Source: Candidatus Parcubacteria bacterium | GTDB lineage: Bacteria > Patescibacteriota > Saccharimonadia > Saccharimonadales > Saccharimonadaceae | Assembly: GCA_023432445.1 (NCBI GenBank) | Contig: JAEYUP010000001.1 | Span: 62,001 to 126,000 of the forward strand | DNA length: 64,000 bases | Direction: 5' to 3' | In this document: in pieces, positions 1-8,339 of the stretch | Layout of the letters: every line of letters starts with the position of its first letter | How positions within the stretch are numbered: the first letter of the stretch is position 1 | Notes under the pieces: generated by a model | The model's input: the letters and a program-made list of their open reading frames with translations, nothing else | Told to the model about the DNA's origin: nothing | The model's database searches: none | Program-made: the position numbers and the translations under genes

Positions 1-559
1 TGCCGGTAATTTTATGGTCATTTAGGGCGGCTAAAATCTCAGTAGCTTTAAGATTAATCGCTGGGTTGGCTAGACTTGTGCCGTCTACCGGTATCTTGCC
101 GTGAGTGCCTCGACGGTAAAAGGCTAGCGAAAGTTGTTCGGTTTCGGTATCATACCAGAAACTAAATTCGATTTTATTTCGATACTCATACTGAACATCA
201 TCACTGTATACCGTTGCTTTACCCTGCAACTTAATGCCGTGAAGCTCAAAAGCTTCCTCAATAAGTTGTGCTTTATAGCTCTGCTCCGCTTCAAACATCA
301 TAATCTGCCAAGGGCTGGTAGATAGATAGCTGTCGTGGTCTCTAGGCTCAATTCTCTCTGCGCTTGGCTTGATCACGTTTATAACGACACCTTCAGCGTA
401 ACTAGATTTCTTTTTTGTTAGCTGGACATCAACTTCTTCACCTGGAAGACCTCCCCAAACAAAAACCTTGCGTCCATCAGCTAATTTGCCGAGAGCTTGG
501 CCGCCGCCGACAATACGATCGAGTTTTACAATTTCCCTAGGAAGTTCTTTCTTTGCCAT
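1..559 (-). CDS. TRAM-domain 23S rRNA uridine methyltransferase (RlmD/RumA family), partial
   Basis: The first ~186 residues are visible; the rest runs off the left edge. An N-terminal TRAM (OB-fold) domain with IVGGGQALGKL and WGGLPGEEVDV is followed by the RumA-family signature YRNKIEFSFW. The family makes m5U in 23S rRNA or tRNA with SAM. The cysteines that hold the [4Fe-4S] cluster in E. coli RlmD are absent: the equivalent stretch is RDHDSYLSTSPWQ, so a cluster-free variant is likely. I chose the ATG at 557-559 because TATAAT at 567-572 (minus strand) ends 7 nt before it; an in-frame ATG at 566-568 overlaps that -10 box. The methyltransferase domain cannot be checked here. Confidence 0.8.
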   Translation of the reverse strand, partial: MAKKELPREIVKLDRIVGGGQALGKLADGRKVFVWGGLPGEEVDVQLTKKKSSYAEGVVINVIKPSAERIEPRDHDSYLSTSPWQIMMFEAEQSYKAQLIEEAFELHGIKLQGKATVYSDDVQYEYRNKIEFSFWYDTETEQLSLAFYRRGTHGKIPVDGTSLANPAINLKATEILAALNDHKITG

Positions 560-630
560 CTTATCCATTATACGTGCATGGCATCATTAACCCTAGTATT
601 ATGGGCTATTTATGCTAAAATAAATAAGTT

Positions 631-707
631 GCCGCTTTAGCTCAGTTGGTTAGAGCGACTGTTTTGTAAACAGTAGGTCCACGGTTCGAATCCGTGAAGC
701 GGCTCCA
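631..707 (+). tRNA. tRNA-Thr (UGU)
   Basis: Cloverleaf read by eye. Acceptor GCCGCTT pairs with AAGCGGC, the D-arm is GCTC/GAGC, the anticodon stem ACTGT/ACAGT encloses loop TTTGTAA (anticodon TGT), and the T-arm is CACGG/CCGTG with TTCGAAT. The discriminator is U and CCA is encoded in the DNA. It lies 5 nt before tRNA-Tyr, so the two are probably co-transcribed. Confidence 0.96.
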
Positions 708-712
708 AGTTA

Positions 713-797
713 GCAGGGGTTGTGGAGCGGTCAAACACATCAGACTGTAAATCTGACGGCTTAGCCTTCGTAGGTTCGAATCCTACCCCCTGTACCA
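713..797 (+). tRNA. tRNA-Tyr (GUA)
   Basis: Class II tRNA with a long variable arm. The anticodon stem TCAGA/TCTGA encloses loop CTGTAAA, giving anticodon GTA. The T-arm is GTAGG/CCTAC around TTCGAAT. Acceptor GCAGGGG pairs with CCCCTGT (one G-U pair at the end), then discriminator A and an encoded CCA. A bidirectional terminator follows within 10 nt. Confidence 0.96.
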
Positions 798-805
798 AAT
801 TTATT

Positions 806-831
806 AAAAACGCCTTTTATGAGGCGTTTTT
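806..831. terminator. Bidirectional terminator between tRNA-Tyr and the TPR gene
   Basis: Perfect 9-bp stem AAAAACGCC / GGCGTTTTT with an 8-nt loop. It serves the plus-strand tRNA pair and the minus-strand TPR gene, whose stop codon (830-832) overlaps the stem. Confidence 0.85.
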
Positions 832-1480
832 ACATAATCACGCGACGAGGCTGTCGAAGTGACTTCTTCTGTGCCGGCTTAACGAGACGAGCGGCATGTT
901 CGCGAATCTTAATAGCTCGCTCTGGCTCTTCGTTGCGATCATAGGCATCGGCAAGAATAGTTAGTGTCTGAGCGGTAGGTTCTAGTCGCACAGCTTGCTC
1001 GAGGGACTCAATGGTCTTCTTGGTATGTCCGAGCTTCTCCTGTACCTTGGCATAGGCAATGTGACGCGCTGCCGACTCTGAGTCGATCGCTAAAGCCTGC
1101 TCAAAAGCTAAAGCCGCCTTGTCGTAGTTCTCGGTCTCAAAGTATATCAAGCCGACGTTGTGAAGACTGCTGGCACTTGGTTCAAGTGACTGAGCGATCT
1201 CAAAACACTCAATCGCCTCTTTGAACTGCTTCTGTTTGGCGTAAAGTATGCCGAGACGGTTGTAAGCACTGGCGTTGCGTTCGTCGACACGCAGAATAGT
1301 TAGCAGAGCCTTTTCGGCGCGCAAGTACTTACGCGAGACCAAAGATTCTTGAGCAATCGACCAGAGTTGATCAAGTTTGTCGGAAAGTTTGGTAGGCAGA
1401 TCACTCACCACCTCGGCGACTGTCTGCTTTTGATAGATCGTCCAAGCGCCCAAAAGCGCAATAACAATAAGTCCTAACAT
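830..1480 (-). CDS. Membrane-anchored TPR-repeat protein
   Basis: 216 aa. An N-terminal hydrophobic segment (residues ~1-16, MLGLIVIALLGAWTIY) probably anchors it. At least three TPR units span ~60-190 (for example SASSLHNVGLIYFETENYDK and NASAYNRLGILYAKQKQFKE). TPRs mediate protein-protein contacts; the partner is unknown. Extended -10 TGATATACT ends 9 nt before the ATG, so it probably has its own nearly leaderless transcript despite following the delta-prime gene by 23 nt. The C-terminus is basic. Confidence 0.8.
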   Translation of the reverse strand: MLGLIVIALLGAWTIYQKQTVAEVVSDLPTKLSDKLDQLWSIAQESLVSRKYLRAEKALLTILRVDERNASAYNRLGILYAKQKQFKEAIECFEIAQSLEPSASSLHNVGLIYFETENYDKAALAFEQALAIDSESAARHIAYAKVQEKLGHTKKTIESLEQAVRLEPTAQTLTILADAYDRNEEPERAIKIREHAARLVKPAQKKSLRQPRRVIM

Positions 1481-1503
1481 TTCTCTAACAGTATATCACA
1501 CCC

Positions 1504-2328
1504 TTACAGTAGCGCCGTGGTTAGTTGAAGTCTGATGTTGCCGTTTGCCTCTATGCGACGGTGCGTTTCCAGTAATTTATCGATGGCCTGCAAAAGCGAC
1601 CAATCTTTCTTGGCTTCAACGGTCATCTTAAGCTGTTTCAAGGCGTCGTTGATTAGTAGGAGTGCCTCAGAGCGGTTATCACGGTATTTATGCGCCACTA
1701 CGGCTCTATCATAGGTATTGCCAGTCACAAAGTCTCTGGCATCACGGACGATCGCCGAACGGTTTGTAAAATGCCCCTCGTCTGTTAACCGGACAATTTC
1801 AGCCGGTAAACCCTCGGCTATAAACAGCAGCTGAGTTCGACGGGCCTGGTCGGTGACGTTCAAATTGTCCAACAACTTCTCAGACTGCATTTTGCTGACA
1901 GGTCTTATGTCGATCTTCTGTACCCTAGATAGTATGGTTGGTAGTAATGTAGATGTATTGTGAGCAAGGAGCACAAAATGGGTGAAGTCATTGGGCTCTT
2001 CTAGGAGTTTCAAGAAAGCATTTTGAGCAACCACACCCATTCTCTCAACGCTATCTATGATAATTAGCCGATTGACTCCTTTAGTCTTGGTCACTTCGTA
2101 GAGGTGTCTGATGCTCTGAACAGTGATCGTCCCCCTCTCCACATCGACCACTTCTTGACGCTCCGGTAGAACCACCGTTTTTTCAAAGCCACTCTTTTTA
2201 ACTATCATTTCCGCAATCGTGCGCAAACCAACGCCGTCTGGTCCGACCAGCAAAAGCGCTGACGGCATATTTTTTATTACGCTATCAATTTGCCTCTCTG
2301 AGGACGGGTGCATCACAACTTCAGGCAT
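1504..2328 (-). CDS. holB: DNA polymerase III delta-prime-like clamp-loader subunit
   Basis: 274 aa AAA+-type protein. The P-loop position reads GPDGVGLRT, without the lysine of a working Walker A, as expected for delta-prime, which does not hydrolyse ATP. KLLEEPNDFTHFVLL and an SRC-like LPTILSRVQ motif (residues ~110-140) are typical of DnaX/HolB proteins. It would sit in the clamp-loader complex with tau/gamma and delta. Its start overlaps the upstream pseudouridine synthase by 8 nt, indicating translational coupling. At 274 aa it is shorter than E. coli HolB (334 aa), so the C-terminal domain is abbreviated. Confidence 0.78.
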   Translation of the reverse strand: MPEVVMHPSSERQIDSVIKNMPSALLLVGPDGVGLRTIAEMIVKKSGFEKTVVLPERQEVVDVERGTITVQSIRHLYEVTKTKGVNRLIIIDSVERMGVVAQNAFLKLLEEPNDFTHFVLLAHNTSTLLPTILSRVQKIDIRPVSKMQSEKLLDNLNVTDQARRTQLLFIAEGLPAEIVRLTDEGHFTNRSAIVRDARDFVTGNTYDRAVVAHKYRDNRSEALLLINDALKQLKMTVEAKKDWSLLQAIDKLLETHRRIEANGNIRLQLTTALL

Positions 2329-3499
2329 TACCAGCCTCTTTAAAACGAACTACAAACTCGGCCGGTGCCGGCGCGTGAAAAGTCTGTCTATGTGATGGCG
2401 GCGTTGTAATCTCAAGGCGAAGGGCGTGTAGATATAGCCTATCAGCTGATTTGGCCGAACCGTACACACGATCACCCAGTATAGGTAAGTTTAGGTATTG
2501 TAGATGGACACGGAGTTGGTGTGTTCGACCCGTTTCAGGCTTTAAGAGAAGTAACGACTCTCTGCCGTTGCTGGCCAACATCTCATAGTAAGTTATGGCT
2601 GGCTTACCGGATGGATGGACTCGAAAAGTACTTGGTTTTGAAGGGTTGCGGCCAATCGGTAAATCGATCTTAGCCTTTGGCTCTTTCGGGACGCCTTGGA
2701 CTATCGCTAGATATTCTTTGTGTACAGTGCGATTAGCGAATTGTTTCTTGAGGAGCAAAGCGGTGTCCTGGTCGCGCGCACCGACAATAAGTCCGCTAGT
2801 GTCGCGGTCTAAGCGATGAACGATACCCGGACGGTTGGTGTCTAGAGAATAATGCGTATAGCGACGAATAAACTCAGCCACCGTAAACTCGTCGTTCAAA
2901 GCACCCTTACTGTGAGTCAGGACGCCACTTGGCTTATTGACTACTATCACATTATCGTCAATGAAAACAATCGGTAGCTCATGCTTAGAAAAGTCAGTTT
3001 TTTCCTCTGGGGTAAGCGAAATGATATCTGTTGTTGAGACGTCCTGTTTGGGCTTAGTCGCTACTTTGCCGTTAATTTGAACTACACCGGCTTTAATGTA
3101 CTTCTGGATGGTGCTGCGAGATATGTTGGGGTATCGCTCAGCTAGCTCAATGTCCAGACGCCTTCTTGGTGACACCGTTCGAAAAACATACACATCACGA
3201 AACTTGTGTCTAACACCGTAGGTAGTGAAGCTGTCTTCGTGAGGGTTGCGTAAAAACTCGCCAGTCACATCAGGGTTGCGCAGTTTAATATATTCGAGCA
3301 AGGTCTGTTGGTTGTCGTCGGCGTGACTATCCAAAACTATAAAATAACGAACATTTTCAAAAACACAGGTGATCACTCTAACACCAGCTCGTGGCTCGTA
3401 CTCGTGAATGTGGGTCAATTCTTTTGGTACGGTCAGCGACCCGGCGACCTGGAACTGCCGGAGCATCCCGAGAGCTTCTCTTCCACTGTTTTTTGCCAT
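2321..3499 (-). CDS. RluA-family 23S rRNA pseudouridine synthase with N-terminal extension
   Basis: 392 aa. The catalytic domain carries the RluA signature HRLDRDTSGLIV (the Asp after HRL is the catalytic residue) and ETGRTHQLRVHL. An S4 RNA-binding domain lies around residues 112-165 (RLDIELAERY...VQINGK). The first ~110 residues match neither domain and form an unassigned extension; RluD is about 325 aa. The exact uridine target cannot be told from sequence. It starts 2 nt after the trpS stop and overlaps the delta-prime gene, so trpS, this gene and holB form one transcription unit. Confidence 0.88.
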   Translation of the reverse strand: MAKNSGREALGMLRQFQVAGSLTVPKELTHIHEYEPRAGVRVITCVFENVRYFIVLDSHADDNQQTLLEYIKLRNPDVTGEFLRNPHEDSFTTYGVRHKFRDVYVFRTVSPRRRLDIELAERYPNISRSTIQKYIKAGVVQINGKVATKPKQDVSTTDIISLTPEEKTDFSKHELPIVFIDDNVIVVNKPSGVLTHSKGALNDEFTVAEFIRRYTHYSLDTNRPGIVHRLDRDTSGLIVGARDQDTALLLKKQFANRTVHKEYLAIVQGVPKEPKAKIDLPIGRNPSKPSTFRVHPSGKPAITYYEMLASNGRESLLLLKPETGRTHQLRVHLQYLNLPILGDRVYGSAKSADRLYLHALRLEITTPPSHRQTFHAPAPAEFVVRFKEAGNA

Positions 3500-3501
3500 G
3501 C

Positions 3502-4536
3502 CTAAACCTTTGGCCGGAGACCTACCGACATTTGAGCTCGCAGTAAGGTTTTGTTAGCTACAGCTCTCATAACGTCTTCCGACCGCTCTAGTTTACTTAG
3601 TAGTTTTTCATCGCTAATTTCGTTCAATCGGGACTGGAACTGACGCAAGAAGTCGGCTACTGCTGTCGCCACTGCCGTCTTAAACTCGCCGTAACTCGTC
3701 TTGCCCGTCCACTCCGCATTAACATCATCCTGTGAACGATCCGTGAGCAATGACAAAATCTGTAGCAAGCTAGAGATACCAGGCTGATCGTCAAAATCAA
3801 AGTTAATAACTCCTACGCTATCGGTCGTAGCACTCATGATCTTTTGGTATGCAGCATCTGGGTCATCTGAAAGTAAGATCTTGGATTTATCGTCATCAGA
3901 GCTCTTACTCATTTTCTTTGTTGGGTCCGTCAAACTACGGATACGAAGCCCATTGTCGCGTTGGATGAACGCTTGTTGAGCCTTGGTATCAACAGGAACA
4001 GTAAAAACATCACCGAACTTGTTATTAAACCTGGTGGCAATGTCTCGTGTGATCTCAAGATGTTGAAACTGATCTTCACCCACCGGTACGTACGTAGCAT
4101 TGTAAAGCAGTATATCGGCGGCCATTAGAACCGGGTAATTGAACAATCCCATGGTTACGCTTTCATTCTGGTTGCCGGATTTTTCCTTGAACTGCGTCAT
4201 CCGACCCATCTCACCAACGTAGGTAAAGCAGTCCAAAATCCAGGTTAGCTCGCTATGAGCCGAAATGTAACTTTGGCGGTATAGATAAGTGCTGTCGTTG
4301 TCTAGGTCGAGACCGGCGGCTACAAAATATTTCAAGTTGTTCAGCGTTTTGCGGTACAGGCTATCGTGGTCAACCGGTGTCGTAAAACTGTGCAGATCAG
4401 GAACGAACATATTAATCTGAAACTTACCAGCAAAGTTACGTTGTAGCTCAACCATGGGCTTAAAAGCGCCAAGGTAGTTTGCGAGAGTCGGCTCTTCGTT
4501 AGAACGGACGCCTGTTAGAATCACCTGTTTTGTCAT
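3502..4536 (-). CDS. trpS: Tryptophanyl-tRNA synthetase
   Basis: 344 aa class I synthetase charging tRNA-Trp. The HIGH-equivalent reads TLANYLGAFK (commonly TIGNYLGA) and the KMSKS loop is KKMSKSSDDD. Also visible are GLFNYPVLMAADILLY and PVGEDQFQHLEI, both diagnostic of TrpRS. Extended -10 TGCTATAAT (hexamer 4545-4550) ends 8 nt before the ATG, with no room for a Shine-Dalgarno leader, so the mRNA is inferred to be leaderless or nearly so. First gene of the trpS-rluA-holB unit. Confidence 0.96.
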   Translation of the reverse strand: MTKQVILTGVRSNEEPTLANYLGAFKPMVELQRNFAGKFQINMFVPDLHSFTTPVDHDSLYRKTLNNLKYFVAAGLDLDNDSTYLYRQSYISAHSELTWILDCFTYVGEMGRMTQFKEKSGNQNESVTMGLFNYPVLMAADILLYNATYVPVGEDQFQHLEITRDIATRFNNKFGDVFTVPVDTKAQQAFIQRDNGLRIRSLTDPTKKMSKSSDDDKSKILLSDDPDAAYQKIMSATTDSVGVINFDFDDQPGISSLLQILSLLTDRSQDDVNAEWTGKTSYGEFKTAVATAVADFLRQFQSRLNEISDEKLLSKLERSEDVMRAVANKTLLRAQMSVGLRPKV

Positions 4537-4561
4537 ATGGTCTTATTATAGCATTGAAACG

Positions 4562-4584
4562 AAAAACACCCCACCAAGGGGGTG
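4562..4584 (-). terminator. Rho-independent terminator of the alpha operon (after rpsI)
   Basis: On the minus strand CACCCC-loop-GGGGTG is followed by TTTTT. It lies 26 nt beyond the rpsI stop, just upstream of the trpS promoter. Confidence 0.85.
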
Positions 4585-4609
4585 CATTTCTTTATCTGTT
4601 GGATTCGAA

Positions 4610-5008
4610 TTATCGCTTTGAGAATTGTTCGCGCTTGCGAGCAGATCGAAGACCGTACTTTTTGCGCTCTTTCTCGCGAGAATCGCGCTTGAGCAGCTCA
4701 GCCTTTTTAAGCGTACTACGTAGGTCAGAGTGAGCGGTTGTGAGTGCTTTAGCAATCGCTAGCTTGATAGCATCAACTTGGCCAGCTACACCGCCACCTT
4801 GAACCTTGATAGTTACGTCAAAATCTTTCTGCTTGTTCACAAGGGCTAGCGGGTCAGTCACTTCAGCAAGAAGCGTTTTGTTGTCTGAAAAGTACTCAGC
4901 CGCTGGCTTCTCGTTAATAGTGATAGCCCCTTTACCCTTGTAAAGTCGGGCACGAGCAGTAGCGCTCTTGCGTCGTCCGAGGCCGTAGAAGTATGTTCCG
5001 TCATCCAT
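4610..5008 (-). CDS. rpsI: 30S ribosomal protein S9 (uS9)
   Basis: 132 aa, normal length. It has the S9 signature GGGVAGQVDAIKLAIAKAL and the conserved basic tail ending KREQFSKR, which reaches the P-site tRNA. The N-terminus reads FYGLGRRKSATARARLYKG. It follows rplM by 1 nt, the usual rplM-rpsI pair, here placed at the end of the alpha operon after rplQ. Confidence 0.97.
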   Translation of the reverse strand: MDDGTYFYGLGRRKSATARARLYKGKGAITINEKPAAEYFSDNKTLLAEVTDPLALVNKQKDFDVTIKVQGGGVAGQVDAIKLAIAKALTTAHSDLRSTLKKAELLKRDSREKERKKYGLRSARKREQFSKR

Positions 5009-5009
5009 C

Positions 5010-5450
5010 TTACTTTACCTCAACTTTCTTTGGTGTTTGTGCAGCATGGGCGTGTTCTTCACCAACGAAGACTCGGAGGCGTCCAAGACGCTCTGAAGCT
5101 AGTTTGTTGCGAGGAACCATTCCTTTAACTGCCTCTTGAATGATACGTTCTGGTGCGCGTTCGCGAACCTCTTTGAGTGTCGCGTCCTTGATGCCACCAG
5201 GGAAGCCGCTGTGGTGATAGTAAATCTTACCAGTTTCTTTATCACCGGTCACCACAACTTTCTCGGCGTTAATAACGACTACATAGTCGCCAGCGTCGAT
5301 GTGAGGGGTGTAAGTAGGCTTACTCTTACCTATCAGCTTGTTAGCAATGATGGTAGCGATGCGCCCCAGAGGAGCTTCAGAAGCGTCTACCAAGAACCAT
5401 TCGCGTGAAACGTCAGCAGTTTTTTGGCTAAAAGTCTTTGAGTTTGCCAT
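5010..5450 (-). CDS. rplM: 50S ribosomal protein L13 (uL13)
   Basis: 146 aa. The sequence WFLVDASEAPLGRIATIIAN and the motif MVPRNKLASERLGRLRVF identify L13, an early assembly protein of the large subunit. It overlaps the rplQ stop by one base and sits 1 nt before rpsI, so it is translationally coupled within the alpha operon. Confidence 0.97.
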   Translation of the reverse strand: MANSKTFSQKTADVSREWFLVDASEAPLGRIATIIANKLIGKSKPTYTPHIDAGDYVVVINAEKVVVTGDKETGKIYYHHSGFPGGIKDATLKEVRERAPERIIQEAVKGMVPRNKLASERLGRLRVFVGEEHAHAAQTPKKVEVK

Positions 5451-5839
5451 TATTTGGTCTCCTTCTTGGCTACGTCCTTGATCTCATCAACAAACGCAAT
5501 AGTTGCCATCTGAGCACCGTCGCCTACTCGTAAGCGGGTTCGCTCTACGCGAACATGTCCGCTTGTGCGGACCGACAGTTGTGGTGCGATGACGTCAACG
5601 AGACGGAATGCAGCTGCCTGAGTCGAAAGACCAGCGATAACGGCTCGTCGGCTAGCGAGATCGCCCTTCTTGGCCTTAGTAACAAGTTTTTCTATGTATC
5701 GAACGAGTTCTTTGGCTTTTGGAAGCGTAGTCTCGATCTTACCGTGCTCAACTAGGCTTGTTGCCAAACCTTTGAGGAGCGCTCGGCGCTGATCACGCTC
5801 TCGTCCAAATTTACGTCCTTTGTATCCGTGTCGATGCAT
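5450..5839 (-). CDS. rplQ: 50S ribosomal protein L17 (bL17)
   Basis: 129 aa. The N-terminus MHRHGYKGRKFGRERDQRRA is the L17 hallmark. It immediately follows rpoA (2 nt), the order seen in most bacteria. The C-terminus carries a short charged tail. Confidence 0.97.
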   Translation of the reverse strand: MHRHGYKGRKFGRERDQRRALLKGLATSLVEHGKIETTLPKAKELVRYIEKLVTKAKKGDLASRRAVIAGLSTQAAAFRLVDVIAPQLSVRTSGHVRVERTRLRVGDGAQMATIAFVDEIKDVAKKETK

Positions 5840-5841
5840 GA

Positions 5842-6765
5842 TTAGATATCCAGTTCTGCCAGTTTATCTTTTACTTCGTCCAGCGCCTTGCTACCAAAGC
5901 CCTTCAACTCACGAAGATCTTGCTCGCTGAGCGTAACTAGGTCACGAACAGTGCGAATTTCGTTGTTGATTAGAGCGTTAGCGGTTCGGGCACTCAAGCT
6001 AAGCTCTTCGATTGGAGTGTTTAGCTCGCCAGCGTCGTCGATGACCTCTTGTCCAAGGGGTGCAGCAGCTTCCACTACTGTACTACCGGCAAGTGCGGTG
6101 TATTGGTTAACAAGGATAGCGGCAGCTTCCTCAAAAGCGTCGCGTGGGCTCATTGTGCCGTCTGTCTCAACATTGATCTGTAGACGGTCGAGGTTAGTTT
6201 CCTGACCGACACGAGTAGCGTCAACCTTGTAACGAACTCGTAGTACTGGGCTGAATACAGCATCAAGAGCGATGTGATCGCTGTGTAGACGCTTAACACT
6301 TGAGTCTTCGATGGTCTGGTAACCACGACCTGATTCGATAACGAGGTCCATGGTAATAGACTTTTTGGGGTCGTCGATGGTTGCGATAAGCTGTTCTGGG
6401 TTTACGATCTCAACGTCAGCAGTGGTCTTGATGTCGCCAGCTGTGACTGGGCCGGCACCCTTTTTCTCAAGACGAAGCTCAACTGGCTCGTCTGTCGCGC
6501 TCATAACACGCACGTTCTTAAGGTTCAGCATGATGTCAACGACATCTTCTTTGACACCTGGTACGGTTGTAAACTCGTGACTAACGCCTTCGATCTTGAA
6601 CGATACTATCGCAGCACCTCGAACGCTCGAAAGTAGAACGCGGCGAAGGCTGTTGCCTAGCGTATTGCCGTAACCAGCCTGAAGTGGCTCAATAACGAAC
6701 GATGCACTCGTCGAACTGGTTTCTTCAACGTTTGCTAGTGCGGGGTTGTGAATAACTTTTGACAT
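5842..6765 (-). CDS. rpoA: RNA polymerase alpha subunit
   Basis: 307 aa. The alpha-NTD (residues ~1-230) has the dimerisation motif GYGNTLGNSLRRVLLSS. The alpha-CTD (~245-307) has the helix-hairpin-helix region ELSLSARTANALINNEIRTV and LKGFGSKALDEVKDKL, which contacts UP elements and regulators. It begins 18 nt after rpsD with a GGAGA-type ribosome-binding site (AAGGAGACCAC) and is part of the alpha operon. Confidence 0.97.
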   Translation of the reverse strand: MSKVIHNPALANVEETSSTSASFVIEPLQAGYGNTLGNSLRRVLLSSVRGAAIVSFKIEGVSHEFTTVPGVKEDVVDIMLNLKNVRVMSATDEPVELRLEKKGAGPVTAGDIKTTADVEIVNPEQLIATIDDPKKSITMDLVIESGRGYQTIEDSSVKRLHSDHIALDAVFSPVLRVRYKVDATRVGQETNLDRLQINVETDGTMSPRDAFEEAAAILVNQYTALAGSTVVEAAAPLGQEVIDDAGELNTPIEELSLSARTANALINNEIRTVRDLVTLSEQDLRELKGFGSKALDEVKDKLAELDI

Positions 6766-6783
6766 TCTTGTGGTCTCCTTACC

Positions 6784-7401
6784 CTATCGTGAGTAATACT
6801 CAACAATTAATTGTTCGTTAATTTCTGGTTCAGCCTCTTCGCGAGTTGGGGCGCCAGTGATTGAAATGGTCATTTTCTTAGCATCACTCTTTAGCCAACT
6901 AAGTGATGGTTGGTTAGAGTTTTTAACGACTTCGCCGAGCTCTGTAAAGTAGCCAGACTTAGCGCTTTTTGGTCGTACAGTGATTTCGTCACCTACTTTA
7001 ACGCGGATTGACGGAATGTCGACTCGACGACCATTTAGCATAAAGTGACCATGTCCAACGAGCTGACGGGCGGCGCGACGGCTAGTAGCAAAACCAGCTC
7101 GGTAGACCGCGTTGTCGAGACGTTGTTCGAGCATGCGCAGTAGGTTTTCACCGGCCAGGCCCTGTTGGCGAGTTGCTTCGTCCATGAGCTTAGCAAACTG
7201 CTTCTCTAGTAGGCCATACAAACGACGGACTTTTTGCTTCTCTCGAAGTTGGGTCAAGTACAAGCTTGGCTTACCCTGACGACCGTTGGCGTGCTGACCG
7301 GGTATACCGCTCTTGCGCGCCATAACTTTGTGAGCTTTAGGGTGAAGAGCGTAGCCTTCGCGACGGCTCTGTTTAACAATAGGTGAAATATCTCGTGCCA
7401 T
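6784..7401 (-). CDS. rpsD: 30S ribosomal protein S4 (uS4), cysteine-free form
   Basis: 205 aa. It has an N-terminal S4 domain and the S4 RNA-binding fold at ~95-160 (RLDNAVYRAGFATSRRAARQ, GHFMLNGRRVDIPS). The N-terminus (HPKAHKVMARKSG) has no zinc-binding cysteines, so it is the C-minus type. S4 nucleates 30S assembly and often represses its own operon; no obvious S4 leader structure was identified here. Confidence 0.97.
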   Translation of the reverse strand: MARDISPIVKQSRREGYALHPKAHKVMARKSGIPGQHANGRQGKPSLYLTQLREKQKVRRLYGLLEKQFAKLMDEATRQQGLAGENLLRMLEQRLDNAVYRAGFATSRRAARQLVGHGHFMLNGRRVDIPSIRVKVGDEITVRPKSAKSGYFTELGEVVKNSNQPSLSWLKSDAKKMTISITGAPTREEAEPEINEQLIVEYYSR

Positions 7402-7404
7402 AGC

Positions 7405-7791
7405 CTATCCCCTTCGGACCTTTCGTGGGCGAACGCCACCGTGAGGTACGCCTGTAACTTCTTTAATGCTGTTAATAGTGATGTCAAAACCGTTTAGCGC
7501 TCGGATAGCGGCGTCACGGCCCTGTCCAACACCCTTAACGAACACGTCAACAGATGTCATACCGAAGCTTTTGGCTGCTTCAGCAGCTTTCTCGGCAGCA
7601 ATCTGGGCTGCGTAAGCTGTGCCTTTTTTGCTACCGCGGAATCCGCTGGCACCGGCGCTGCCCTGAGCTAAGACGTTACCTTTTTTGTCGCTAAAGCTGA
7701 CAATAGTGTTGTTGAACGTTGCTTGAATGTGAAGTTGACCAGATGGAACTGATCGTTTTTGCTTTTTGCGTGATGATGTTGCTTCTGCCAT
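7405..7791 (-). CDS. rpsK: 30S ribosomal protein S11 (uS11)
   Basis: 128 aa. The motif GRDAAIRALNGFDITINSIK and the end VTGVPHGGVRPRKVRR are typical of S11, which lines the 30S platform near the E site. It sits between rpsM (11 nt) and rpsD (3 nt) in the alpha operon. Confidence 0.97.
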   Translation of the reverse strand: MAEATSSRKKQKRSVPSGQLHIQATFNNTIVSFSDKKGNVLAQGSAGASGFRGSKKGTAYAAQIAAEKAAEAAKSFGMTSVDVFVKGVGQGRDAAIRALNGFDITINSIKEVTGVPHGGVRPRKVRRG

Positions 7792-7802
7792 TACGATCCT
7801 TC

Positions 7803-8189
7803 CTAGGTCTTACTTGCTGATTTAGGTTGAGCACCACCAACGGCGATTGCGCGTCCCTTACGAGTTCGTGCGTTCGTTCGAGTTCGCTGTCCTCTTACTG
7901 GCAAGCCAGACTTGTGCCTGAGCCCGCGGTAAGCGTTGATGTCTTTCAATCGTTTAATATTGTTTGTCACCAGACGCTGGAGGTCGCCTTCTACGGTGTA
8001 TTGACTATCAATAATGTCTCGTAGACGTTGTTCTTCAGCCTCGGTGAGATCTTTCACCCGAGTGGTCGGCTCAATCTTGGCCGCCGCAAGGATGGTCGAT
8101 GCAAACTTTGGACCAATGCCGTACACGTACGTCAAAGCGACCGCCACTTGCTTTTCAGCTGGGATTACTACCCCTGCAATTCGAGCCAT
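7803..8189 (-). CDS. rpsM: 30S ribosomal protein S13 (uS13)
   Basis: 128 aa. It starts MARIAGVVIPAEKQVAVALT and contains the RNA-binding stretch YRGLRHKSGLPVRGQRTRTN, which contacts the P-site tRNA and the S19/A-site finger. It follows rpmJ by 2 nt. Confidence 0.97.
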   Translation of the reverse strand: MARIAGVVIPAEKQVAVALTYVYGIGPKFASTILAAAKIEPTTRVKDLTEAEEQRLRDIIDSQYTVEGDLQRLVTNNIKRLKDINAYRGLRHKSGLPVRGQRTRTNARTRKGRAIAVGGAQPKSASKT

Positions 8190-8191
8190 GC

Positions 8192-8308
8192 TTAACCCTG
8201 CCTTTGCTTATTCTTAGGTTTTTTCTTGTTGATGACGCGAAGTATGCCTTTACGGCGCACTATCTGGTCACCAGGACTGATTTTCTTGACACTCGCACGA
8301 ACTTTCAT
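8192..8308 (-). CDS. rpmJ: 50S ribosomal protein L36 (bL36), zinc-free form
   Basis: 38 aa. Translation starts MKVRASVKKISPGDQIVRRK and ends KKPKNKQRQG, aligning residue for residue with E. coli L36. The zinc ligands Cys11, Cys14, Cys27 and His33 are replaced by Ser, Asp, Asn and Asn, so this is the C-minus form and cannot bind zinc there. It lies between infA and rpsM, the normal place at the head of the alpha operon. Confidence 0.95.
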   Translation of the reverse strand: MKVRASVKKISPGDQIVRRKGILRVINKKKPKNKQRQG

Positions 8309-8339
8309 GAGCGTTTTAGAACCTCCAGTTAAATTTGAT

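Noticed and set aside
1504..2328. Broken P-loop in the delta-prime protein as a sign of a pseudogene
   Set aside because: Delta-prime subunits normally lack a working Walker A; the rest of the protein is intact.
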